Below, in pieces: positions 42,111-49,353 of a DNA stretch of 64,000 nt. The notes beneath the pieces are model-generated. The model was not told where the DNA came from and made no database searches. It was given only the letters and a program-made list of their open reading frames with translations. The stretch's first letter is position 1. Each line of letters begins with the position of its first letter. The DNA comes from Mucilaginibacter rubeus (GTDB taxonomy: Bacteria > Bacteroidota > Bacteroidia > Sphingobacteriales > Sphingobacteriaceae). The stretch lies in contig NZ_BMKD01000011.1 in the NCBI RefSeq assembly GCF_014643835.1, positions 40,663-104,662 of the forward strand, given 5' to 3'. The translations under genes and the position numbers were made by a program.

Positions 42111-43679
42111 ATGAATAAATTACCACTATTGCTCATCGCGCTGGCTTCGGCAACGACAGCCTGTGCCCAGCAGAATGCCACGGCAATGAAATATGCCGGG
42201 CTGATAACTGCTGAAGATGCGAAAAAGCACCTGAGCATCCTGGCTTCGGATGCCTTTGAAGGCCGGGAAACAGGTAAACCCGGCGCCGAAAAAGCCGCTA
42301 ACTATATAGCCGGCGAGTTTAAAAAATTAGGGCTTCAGGCTCCTGTTAACGGATCGTACTTTTTTGATGTTCCTCTTACCGAAAATGCGTTAAAAGTAAC
42401 AGCATTCACCGTTAACGGCAAATCATTTGAGTATGGTACCGATTTTTATTTAGGAGGTGCGTTCCCTGATAAAAGTACATCTGTAAGTGATATCGTTTTT
42501 GTTGGCTACGGTACCGATGCCGAAATAGGCAGCACTGATCTGGCGGGTAAAATTATACTTTGGATCAACGAAGATAAGCCCGAAGCAGGAGCAACACCAA
42601 ATACCAGCTATCGCATGAGCAATGCGCGTATGAAGGTTGTAAAAAACTTACAAAGCAAAAATCCCGCTATCATATTAGCTGCTAACCCGGGTATTGCAGC
42701 TGCACTGGCCCGCTTTGGAAAAAGCGTAACAAGTCCGCGGTTAACTATTAAAGATGACGCAGCTAAACCGGCAAACACCAATGCCCCTGTATTTAACATC
42801 ACGTCTGCATTAGCTGACGAACTGGTAAAACCAACCGGTAAAACTTATGCTGATCTTAAATCTGCTTCTGCAGCAGCAGTTACCCCTGCTACTGTTATAA
42901 AAGATAATGTAGTTATAAACTACGCAACTACTAAAAAAGATGTAAAAGCAGTTGACGTATTAGGTTACATGCCTGGTACCGACCTGAAAGATGAAGTATT
43001 GATCTTTTCAGCACACTATGACCATATCGGTTTAAACCCAGATGAAAAAGCAAAAGATAAAGTGAACAACGGCGCCGACGATGATGGCTCGGGTACTACC
43101 GGCATTTTGGAAATTGCCCGCGCTTTTGCTAAAGCTAAAAAAGACGGTCACGGCCCCCGTCGCAGCATCCTATTTTTAGGTAACGTTGGCGAAGAAAAAG
43201 GTTTATTGGGCTCAGAGTATTATTCAGACCATCCTGTATTTCCATTGGCTAACACCATTACCGATTTAAATATTGACATGATTGGTCGCGTTGGTGAAGA
43301 ATACATCGGCAAACCCGATTCTGCAAATTATGTATACCCCATCGGCTCGGCCATGCTGAGCAAGGAACTGCATGAAATTGGTGAAAATGCCAATAACACT
43401 TACACCAAGTTAAAGCTTGATTACAAGTATGACGATCCAAATGATCCAAACAGGTTTTACTACCGCAGCGATCATTATAATTTTGCAAAACATGGCGTAC
43501 CAATCATTTTCTACTTCAACGGTGTACACGCTGATTACCACCAGCCGGGCGACGAAGTAAGCAAGATCAATTTCCCGCTGCTGGCCAAACGTGCTCAACT
43601 GGTATTTTACACCGGATGGGAGCTTGCCAACCGCGATAAACGCCCTGTAGTGGATGCAGCGGCTGCCGGAGGGAAATAG
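42111..43679 (+). CDS. M28-family zinc aminopeptidase with PA domain
   Basis: 522 residues from ATG at 42111 (MNKLPLLLIALASATTACAQ), a signal peptide. An earlier ATG at 42057 would start inside a repeat and is rejected. A protease-associated (PA) domain (about 95-250) precedes the M28 zinc-peptidase fold (about 275-515). Metal ligands: HYDHIGL, NGADDDGSGTTGILEIARAF, GEEKGLLGS and the late HYNFAKHGVPIIF. Such enzymes remove N-terminal residues from peptides, outside the cytoplasm. The 3' end runs into a repeat directly (the stop codon's G is its first base). Confidence 0.93.
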   Translation: MNKLPLLLIALASATTACAQQNATAMKYAGLITAEDAKKHLSILASDAFEGRETGKPGAEKAANYIAGEFKKLGLQAPVNGSYFFDVPLTENALKVTAFTVNGKSFEYGTDFYLGGAFPDKSTSVSDIVFVGYGTDAEIGSTDLAGKIILWINEDKPEAGATPNTSYRMSNARMKVVKNLQSKNPAIILAANPGIAAALARFGKSVTSPRLTIKDDAAKPANTNAPVFNITSALADELVKPTGKTYADLKSASAAAVTPATVIKDNVVINYATTKKDVKAVDVLGYMPGTDLKDEVLIFSAHYDHIGLNPDEKAKDKVNNGADDDGSGTTGILEIARAFAKAKKDGHGPRRSILFLGNVGEEKGLLGSEYYSDHPVFPLANTITDLNIDMIGRVGEEYIGKPDSANYVYPIGSAMLSKELHEIGENANNTYTKLKLDYKYDDPNDPNRFYYRSDHYNFAKHGVPIIFYFNGVHADYHQPGDEVSKINFPLLAKRAQLVFYTGWELANRDKRPVVDAAAAGGK

Positions 43680-43717
43680 TGAGTGGTTGATGGGGAGAGT
43701 GGTTCTCTCATCAAAAT

Positions 43718-43756
43718 AAAACACAAAAGGCGCACAATATGCGCCTTTTGTGTTTT
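43718..43756 (+). terminator. Terminator after the M28 peptidase gene
   Basis: AAAACACAAAAGGCGCA (43718-43734) pairs perfectly with TGCGCCTTTTGTGTTTT (43740-43756) around 5 nt. The T-rich 3' arm supplies the U-tract. Confidence 0.8.
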
Positions 43757-43766
43757 ATAAATAACT

Positions 43767-43885
43767 GCCGCGGGTTTAGCGCAGCGTAACCCATGGGTTG
43801 TATCGGTTAAGTTTTCAACTTAACCACTGAAGCTGAAAGCTTCAATTATTTAGAACCACGGGTTACGCTGCGCTAAACCCGCGGC
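43767..43885. repeat. 119-bp cruciform element with 26-bp perfect inverted arms
   Basis: Arms at 43767-43792 (beginning GCCGCGGGTTTAGCGCAGCG) and 43860-43885 are perfect reverse complements. Inside are two further hairpins: GGTTAAG/CTTAACC (43805-43825) and TGAAGC/GCTTCA (43828-43844). No coding potential. The arm length equals that of the element at 10033-10125, though the sequence differs. Confidence 0.7.
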
Positions 43886-44001
43886 AATGAGAAGCTTTTA
43901 AAACCTTCTAACATGTTATCTGTTCAAAAACAACCACTCACATAGTCAACTTAATCAACCACTCACCAAAAAAATAAAACAAAAATCCTACTTTCGCATA
44001 T

Positions 44002-45390
44002 ATGGGAGCAACCGCTGAAGAATTTTTGGTAAAATCGGAGGAGAAGGCTTTTGATGCCGATCACCGTCGCATCATCAACTTCAATATTGACCGGTACAAT
44101 ACAGCGGTATCACGGGGCCTTTCGCGCATTATCAATTTAGATAATGCCAAAAAGAAAGGTCATGTGCTTAAATGGAAGGTGATGGAAAACCTGGATAAGT
44201 TCCTACCCGAATTTGAGGCCAATTTTCAGAAACGAGGCGGCAAGGTGATTTGGGCTAACGACGTAGAAGAGGCCCAGCGTGAGATCCTGAACATCATCAA
44301 AAAAGCCAACGCCAAAACTGTGGTGAAATCCAAATCGATGGTTACGGAAGAAATTCACCTGAACGAGTTTTTAGAGAGCAATCAAATAGAATCGCTTGAA
44401 ACCGACCTGGGTGAATATATAGTGCAGCTGCTGGGCCAAAAGCCATATCATATTGTTACCCCGGCTATGCACCTCAGCAAGGAGGATATCGCGAAACTTT
44501 TCCACGAAAAATTTGGCACCCCCATTGATGCCACGCCCGAACAAATTACCCTGAAAGCCCGTGAGTTGCTTCGTGAAAAATATGTACAGGCCGATGTAGG
44601 TATCACCGGTGCTAATTTCTTATTAGCAGATACCGGCAGCATCGCCATCAGCGAAAATGAAGGCAACGCGCGCCTTTGTACTACATTCCCTAAAATCCAT
44701 ATTGCCATTGTGGGGATCGAGAAGATCATCCCTTCCATTACCGATCTGGACTTGTTTTGGCCAATGCTATCTACTCATGGCACCGGGCAAAATCTTACCG
44801 TTTACAATACTATATTAAGTGGTCCGCGCCGGCCGGATGAAACCGACGGACCTGAGGAAATGTACGTAGTACTGCTGGATAATGGCCGCACCAATCTGCT
44901 GGCAAAAAAAGACCAGCGCCAGGGCCTTTACTGCATCCGTTGCGGGGCTTGCCTTAACGGTTGCCCCATTTATAAAAACATTGGAGGCCACACTTATGCC
45001 ACCACTTACAGTGGCCCGATAGGCTCTATTATTACTCCGCATACCCAGGGGATGGAAAATTTTAAACACCTGAGCTATGCTTCAAGCCTGTGCGGTAAAT
45101 GTACCGAGGTTTGCCCGGTTAAGATCGACATCCATAAAATGTTGCTCCTCAACCGCCGCGATGCGGTGAACGAAAACCTGGTTACCAATAAAGAACGCTG
45201 GGGCTGGGCTATCTGGAAAAAAGGAATGCTTAAACGCAAACTCACCGATTTTTTTGGTGGAGGCATGAAAAACTTCCTGCTTAAAACCTTCTTTAAACGT
45301 ACCTGGGGCCATTTACGCGAGATGCCGCATGTAGCTGATAAATCATTTAGCAAGCAATGGCAGGAAATGAACAACACACCCGAAGAATAA
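44002..45390 (+). CDS. LutB-type lactate utilisation iron-sulfur protein
   Basis: 462 residues. LUD domain (about 70-300) followed by two [4Fe-4S] motifs: CIRCGACLNGCPIYKN (about 312-327) and CGKCTEVCPVKIDIHKML (about 362-380). The C-terminal DUF3390-like stretch (FGGGMKNFLLKTFFKRTWGHLREMP) is also present. LutB passes electrons in the LutABC L-lactate oxidation complex. Neither lutA nor lutC is in the neighbouring genes; the next gene, 5 bp downstream, is DHFR-like instead. A TACTTTCG box ends 5 bp before the ATG. Confidence 0.9.
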   Translation: MGATAEEFLVKSEEKAFDADHRRIINFNIDRYNTAVSRGLSRIINLDNAKKKGHVLKWKVMENLDKFLPEFEANFQKRGGKVIWANDVEEAQREILNIIKKANAKTVVKSKSMVTEEIHLNEFLESNQIESLETDLGEYIVQLLGQKPYHIVTPAMHLSKEDIAKLFHEKFGTPIDATPEQITLKARELLREKYVQADVGITGANFLLADTGSIAISENEGNARLCTTFPKIHIAIVGIEKIIPSITDLDLFWPMLSTHGTGQNLTVYNTILSGPRRPDETDGPEEMYVVLLDNGRTNLLAKKDQRQGLYCIRCGACLNGCPIYKNIGGHTYATTYSGPIGSIITPHTQGMENFKHLSYASSLCGKCTEVCPVKIDIHKMLLLNRRDAVNENLVTNKERWGWAIWKKGMLKRKLTDFFGGGMKNFLLKTFFKRTWGHLREMPHVADKSFSKQWQEMNNTPEE

Positions 45391-45394
45391 TGCT

Positions 45395-45913
45395 ATGCGT
45401 AAAATAATTTTAAACGTAGCTGTTAGTCTCGACAGCTATATTGAGGGCCCTAATGGGGAGTACGACTGGTGCTTTGACGACCAGGATTATGGCCTTACCG
45501 ACTTTTTTAAAGCCTGTGATGCCATCTTCATCGGGCGCAAAAGTTATGAGCTGATCATGCGTACCGATCCAAAAATGTTTGCCGCCATGAAAATTTATGT
45601 GTTTTCAGATACACTTCATGATCCGCAAGCTGATAATGTTGAAATACTGAGGTCTGCTGATTTTAAAAACAGGGTCGAAGAAATCAGGAGCCAGGAAGGA
45701 CGCGATATCTGGTTGTTTGGCGGGGCAGAACTTGTTGAAGCGTTTATCAAAAACAATCTAATCTCCGAATTATTACTATCCGTACACCCGGTAATTTTAG
45801 GTAGTGGAAAACCCCTTTTTACAAATATAAAAGAACGCATTAACCTGGTATTGCTTGGTGCCGAGCAATTTTCAAGCGGACTTATTCAACTCAGGTATAT
45901 CATCAAACCGTAG
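45395..45913 (+). CDS. Dihydrofolate reductase-like (RibD C-terminal domain) protein
   Basis: 172 residues. RibD_C/DHFR-like fold: MRKIILNVAVSLDSYIEGPNGEYDW at the N-terminus, GRKSYELIM (about 49-57) and DIWLFGGAELVEAFIKNNLISELLLSVHPVILGSGKPLF (about 105-143) are the typical NADPH-binding and C-terminal motifs of the YwjB/YyaP-like family. The physiological substrate of this group is not established. It is 4 bp behind the LutB-like gene and likely co-transcribed. Confidence 0.85.
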   Translation: MRKIILNVAVSLDSYIEGPNGEYDWCFDDQDYGLTDFFKACDAIFIGRKSYELIMRTDPKMFAAMKIYVFSDTLHDPQADNVEILRSADFKNRVEEIRSQEGRDIWLFGGAELVEAFIKNNLISELLLSVHPVILGSGKPLFTNIKERINLVLLGAEQFSSGLIQLRYIIKP

Positions 45914-45994
45914 TTCAATTTGGAATTGCTTAATGGCATTGTAATTCGAAAGCTTATAGTTAAACGCCATATGCCCGCTCTGCGCTTAGGTACC

Positions 45995-46555
45995 CTATCC
46001 TACTTCAATAACCACAAAATCCTTTTGCATCCGTTTCACCTGCTCGGCCATGCGTTTAATAAACAGGTAATTTGCCGTACCGCCAATAACCGCGCCTACA
46101 ACCGGAACCAGGCGTTCGGCAGTGCGGGTACCTAATATCATGAGCATCCTTTCGGCAATGCCCTCCATCATGGATTTGGTGATAGCCACGCCGGCTTCCA
46201 CCCTTACCGATGTTGCTACTAACGACATAAAATCGTCGAACCCATTATCATACGTGCCCCGGTAATAATACATAATGCCCATAATAGCCCTAAACTGCTG
46301 GGTGATCAAATTGATGAAATCAAATGGGATCCCCGCTACGAGGGTAAACATCCCCCCGCTGCCTGCCATAGCCCCCGAACCTGCTGCAAGACAAGCGCAC
46401 TGGTTAATAAAACCTTCGAGGCCGAGTTTATCAACGCCGTTTTTTATTTTAAGCTGATCGATACCTTCAAATATCTTCCTAAACCCCATATGGGCAAGGC
46501 TTTCGGTATGCAACCGGATATCATTACCTATTTTATTGAATTTGATGAGTTTCAT
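45995..46555 (-). CDS. EcsC-family protein
   Basis: 186 residues. Glycine-rich GSGAMAGSGGMFTLVAGIPFDFINLITQQFRAIMGI (about 58-93) and TRTAERLVPVVGAVIGGTANYLFIKRMAEQVKR (about 143-175) match EcsC-type proteins, originally named from the Bacillus ecs transporter operon. The role is not well defined. Two or three hydrophobic stretches could associate with the membrane. No ABC transporter genes are adjacent here. It lies alone between opposite-strand genes. Confidence 0.8.
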   Translation of the reverse strand: MKLIKFNKIGNDIRLHTESLAHMGFRKIFEGIDQLKIKNGVDKLGLEGFINQCACLAAGSGAMAGSGGMFTLVAGIPFDFINLITQQFRAIMGIMYYYRGTYDNGFDDFMSLVATSVRVEAGVAITKSMMEGIAERMLMILGTRTAERLVPVVGAVIGGTANYLFIKRMAEQVKRMQKDFVVIEVG

Positions 46556-46764
46556 TGTTTATTAATTAATGGCAGTTATTAAGCCGCTGTGTTATTAACA
46601 ACAGATCCATCTGCGTGTTTGTAAATTTGGCGGAAACAGAACAATAAGTTTTAAGGAATAGCTAAACCATATTTCCATCCTGGTCGGGATGGTTACTATA
46701 GAGGCAAGCTTATTCAGGTGGAATGATTTTCTGAAATTGTGAGAAACTGACCTTGAAGGGTTAA

Positions 46765-47688
46765 TTAACCTATATGCCTCCTCAGGTTTTCAATTGCCCC
46801 AACGGGCACTGCCAATTCGCCTAATTCGGCTATTACTACCCCTGGCCCGGGCAAAAACAGGATCATGGTATTAGCCCGGATGGCGTTTTGTACCCGAACG
46901 CGCAAAGGCTCACCCAATAAGGATAAGCCTCCGCCTAACACTATAATATCCGGATGAAAGAGATGAACAGCATGTGATAGGCCGAAGCCCAGGTCGGCAG
47001 CGGTATCATTCAATATTTTCAGTGCATCTGCATCTCCCTGTTCCAAAGCAGTTAGTAACATTTTGGCCTCGCCTCCATTTACATCCGCACAAAGTTGGGC
47101 CAGTTTACCATCAGGCTTTTGAGCGATTACTGTACGGATCTTTTTGTCAACCGCCCAGCCCGAGCAGCTATCTTCGAGCGTAAGGCCTTCGCGGTTAAGG
47201 CGGATGTGCCCTATCTCAGCTTCTCCAGGTTTGGTCCCGTGATAAATTTGGCCGTTAATGACCATTCCGGCACCTGCACCACTGCCAAGAGTTACATAAA
47301 ATACATGTTCATAGTTACGCCCGGCCCCTTTTAATGCCTCGCCAAGGGCCGCTGCATTAGCATCATTCTCCAAAATAACCGGTACATTAACCTGCTGCTT
47401 CAACCAGCCCGAAATGTTAAATCCGTCCCACCCGCTTAACTGGTGCGACTTAGCAATACAGCCCGCCTGCCGGTCAACCGGTCCGCCAAAACCGATGCTT
47501 ATACCTTTAATGATATACTCTTTTGAAATATTGGTGATGGTTTGGGCAATATGCTCCCTGATCCCTGCGGCAGCCAACACTCTGTCTACCGCAAAACGAA
47601 ATGTCCTGTTGATAACAAAACTATCATCGGCCAAAACTATTTGCAGTTTGGTTCCGCCTATTTCAATACCTATATAGCAATTTTGCAT
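46765..47688 (-). CDS. ROK-family sugar kinase or regulator without the usual zinc motif
   Basis: 307 residues. The N-terminal phosphate-binding segment is CYIGIEIGGTKLQIVLADD, and ILENDANAAALGEALKGAGRNYEHVFYVTLGSGAGAGMVINGQIYHG (about 115-160) carries the catalytic Asp and ROK signature. GEAEIGHIRLN holds the conserved His. The following CxCGxxGCxE zinc motif of classic ROK proteins is absent; the segment reads LEDSCSGWAVDKKI with one cysteine. It may phosphorylate a sugar such as glucose or N-acetylmannosamine. No helix-turn-helix is seen, so a kinase is more likely than a repressor. Confidence 0.85.
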   Translation of the reverse strand: MQNCYIGIEIGGTKLQIVLADDSFVINRTFRFAVDRVLAAAGIREHIAQTITNISKEYIIKGISIGFGGPVDRQAGCIAKSHQLSGWDGFNISGWLKQQVNVPVILENDANAAALGEALKGAGRNYEHVFYVTLGSGAGAGMVINGQIYHGTKPGEAEIGHIRLNREGLTLEDSCSGWAVDKKIRTVIAQKPDGKLAQLCADVNGGEAKMLLTALEQGDADALKILNDTAADLGFGLSHAVHLFHPDIIVLGGGLSLLGEPLRVRVQNAIRANTMILFLPGPGVVIAELGELAVPVGAIENLRRHIG

Positions 47689-47751
47689 GGTTAAAATATC
47701 CAGCTCTTAAAGTCTTGCTTCTATTATCTTGTTGTCTTGCTTCTAACTTCT

Positions 47752-48330
47752 CTACTTCCACTTAAAACTTTTAATCATCACCGCCATGTCCTGCTTTATA
47801 AAACTAAGCACAGGTTGTATGGAGTCGAGCCGGGGTTCGGTGTTAAAATATAGCGCTCCCCGTATATAATTATGCACACTATCCGTAAGGAAAAACTGCG
47901 CTGATGAAGCGGCATTGCCGTCTATAGTATAGTAAATGCCATAAACCTTTTTATCAGCATAATGGATAATGCCTTCGTCAATGGATGTGGCTTTTACGGT
48001 ATGCTTAAAGGCGAAGGTGCGGGCATCCTCCACCAGTTGGTTAAACTCTTTTTTTGAGGTGATGGGCTGATAGCTTAAATGCAGCGTGGCATTAAACCGC
48101 GGGAACTGCATGTTTATCCAGCAAGGTTTGGCACCCCGCTTTTTATCTGGTTCAATAAAGGCGTACCTGGGATATGTAAAAGCATACGGACAACCGGCAG
48201 CATAATCCTGGTATTCTTTTTTAGGGAACGCAATGTGATAGTAGCCGCGGGGCTTGGGCGCGTAATCATGATTGCCGCTGCATGCGGACAAAAACAATAG
48301 CACTGCTGCCAGTAAACTTACATACTTCAT
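47752..48330 (-). CDS. gldD: Gliding motility lipoprotein GldD
   Basis: 192 residues from the ATG at 48330 (MKYVSLLAAVLLFLSACSGNHDYAPKPRGYYHIAFPKKEY). A lipobox, LFLSACSG, places the mature N-terminal cysteine at C18. PRGYYHIAFPKKEYQ and YAFTYPRYAFIEPDK are GldD family motifs. It is needed for gliding in Flavobacterium and linked with the type IX secretion machinery. An ATG eleven codons upstream has no signal-peptide character and is rejected. The start overlaps the end of aroE by 4 bp. The other gld genes are not in the window. Confidence 0.9.
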   Translation of the reverse strand: MKYVSLLAAVLLFLSACSGNHDYAPKPRGYYHIAFPKKEYQDYAAGCPYAFTYPRYAFIEPDKKRGAKPCWINMQFPRFNATLHLSYQPITSKKEFNQLVEDARTFAFKHTVKATSIDEGIIHYADKKVYGIYYTIDGNAASSAQFFLTDSVHNYIRGALYFNTEPRLDSIQPVLSFIKQDMAVMIKSFKWK

Positions 48331-49133
48331 GGATGTTTCTCCTTTGAGTTCCAGATCTCCCATGATTTTTCGGCCTGTAAAACCAGCATTTCGTAACCAT
48401 TTTTGGTAACAGCACCGCGCTCGCGGCCGTGTTTTAAAAACAGGGTTTCTTCGGGATTATAGATCAGGTCGTACAAAATATGATTTTCGCCAATAAAATC
48501 ATAAGGTATAGGCGGGCATTCATCAATATTAGGATGGGTACCCAAAGGAGTTGTATTGATGATAAGTTTGTGCTGTAAGATATGGTGTGGCTGAAGATCT
48601 TTAAACAGAATATTATCCGCATGGTGTGTTGGCTTGCGGGTAACAACTTTATAGGTGATACCTAAATTTTCCAGTACACATTTTACTGCTTTTGCAGCAC
48701 CTCCATCGCCCAAAACCAGGGCGTCATCATTGCCATCGCCAATTAAAGGCTTTAATGATTCCTCAAACCCATAAATATCGGTATTATAGCCTTCCAGTCT
48801 GAAATCATGGTCTTTAACCCCTATCTCGCCCGAAAATGCGGCTTCAATCGGGCTTTCGGCAGTCACCCTGATACAGTTTACGGCGCCGGCTGTACGGGCG
48901 TCATGCTCTATCCAATCTAAAAAAGGCAGCACGTTTATTTTATGAGGAATGGTTACATTAAGACCGCAAATATCCGGATGCTCATCAAGCAGGTCCTGCA
49001 GGTCCTTGATATGCTCAATAGGGTAAAGATCATAGCGTGCATCTGTAATCCCTTCGTTTTTGAATTTTTCGGTAAAAAACTTTTTTGAAAATGAATGAGA
49101 AAGCGGAAAACCAATTAGCCCGTAGTGTTTCAT
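48327..49133 (-). CDS. aroE: Shikimate dehydrogenase
   Basis: 268 residues from ATG at 49131-49133 (MKHYGLIGFPLSHSFSKKFF). An upstream alternative (MITLAADIVIKLT) has no counterpart in the family. NADPH-dependent reduction of 3-dehydroshikimate. Substrate-binding SxS in PLSHSFS, catalytic Lys and Asp region in NVTIPHKINVLPFLD and GYNTDIYGFEESL, and Rossmann LGDGGAAKAVKCVLENLGITYKVVTRK, where the usual GxGGxxxA is seen as GDGGAAKA. It forms a two-gene unit with gldD, a recurrent pairing in this group. Confidence 0.93.
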   Translation of the reverse strand: MKHYGLIGFPLSHSFSKKFFTEKFKNEGITDARYDLYPIEHIKDLQDLLDEHPDICGLNVTIPHKINVLPFLDWIEHDARTAGAVNCIRVTAESPIEAAFSGEIGVKDHDFRLEGYNTDIYGFEESLKPLIGDGNDDALVLGDGGAAKAVKCVLENLGITYKVVTRKPTHHADNILFKDLQPHHILQHKLIINTTPLGTHPNIDECPPIPYDFIGENHILYDLIYNPEETLFLKHGRERGAVTKNGYEMLVLQAEKSWEIWNSKEKHP

Positions 49134-49353
49134 GGTCAATTTTATAACGATATCAGCTGCTAAAGTAATCAATTATAGCTTAAGCTGGCATAGCTTTAAT
49201 GGTGTAATATTAACAGCAAAATTGGCAGTTTTAACTATTGATTTAAAACGGGTAAGCTGAAAAAACCTTGAATAAAAATTGTTTATAAGGAGATTTATTT
49301 CAAATTAGGGTAATTCCGGCCGCTGATAAAATTGTAATTTGGGCTTCAATATC

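Larger units (their letters stand above)
43679..43966. repeat. Composite repeat: GTGAGTGGTTGAT inverted arms with terminator and nested cruciform element
   Basis: Outer arms GTGAGTGGTTGAT (43679-43691) and ATCAACCACTCAC (43954-43966) are perfect complements. Inside are a perfect 17-bp terminator hairpin (43718-43756) and a separate 119-bp element with 26-bp perfect arms (43767-43885). The outer word and terminator closely match 30124-30260, which lacks the 119-bp element, so the latter seems to have inserted into this copy. This covers almost the whole gap between the M28 peptidase and the LutB-like gene. Confidence 0.65.

Noticed and set aside
48331-48363. Eleven-residue extension of GldD
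   Set aside because: It would place polar residues before the lipoprotein signal. The ATG at 48330 fits the 4-bp overlap with aroE.
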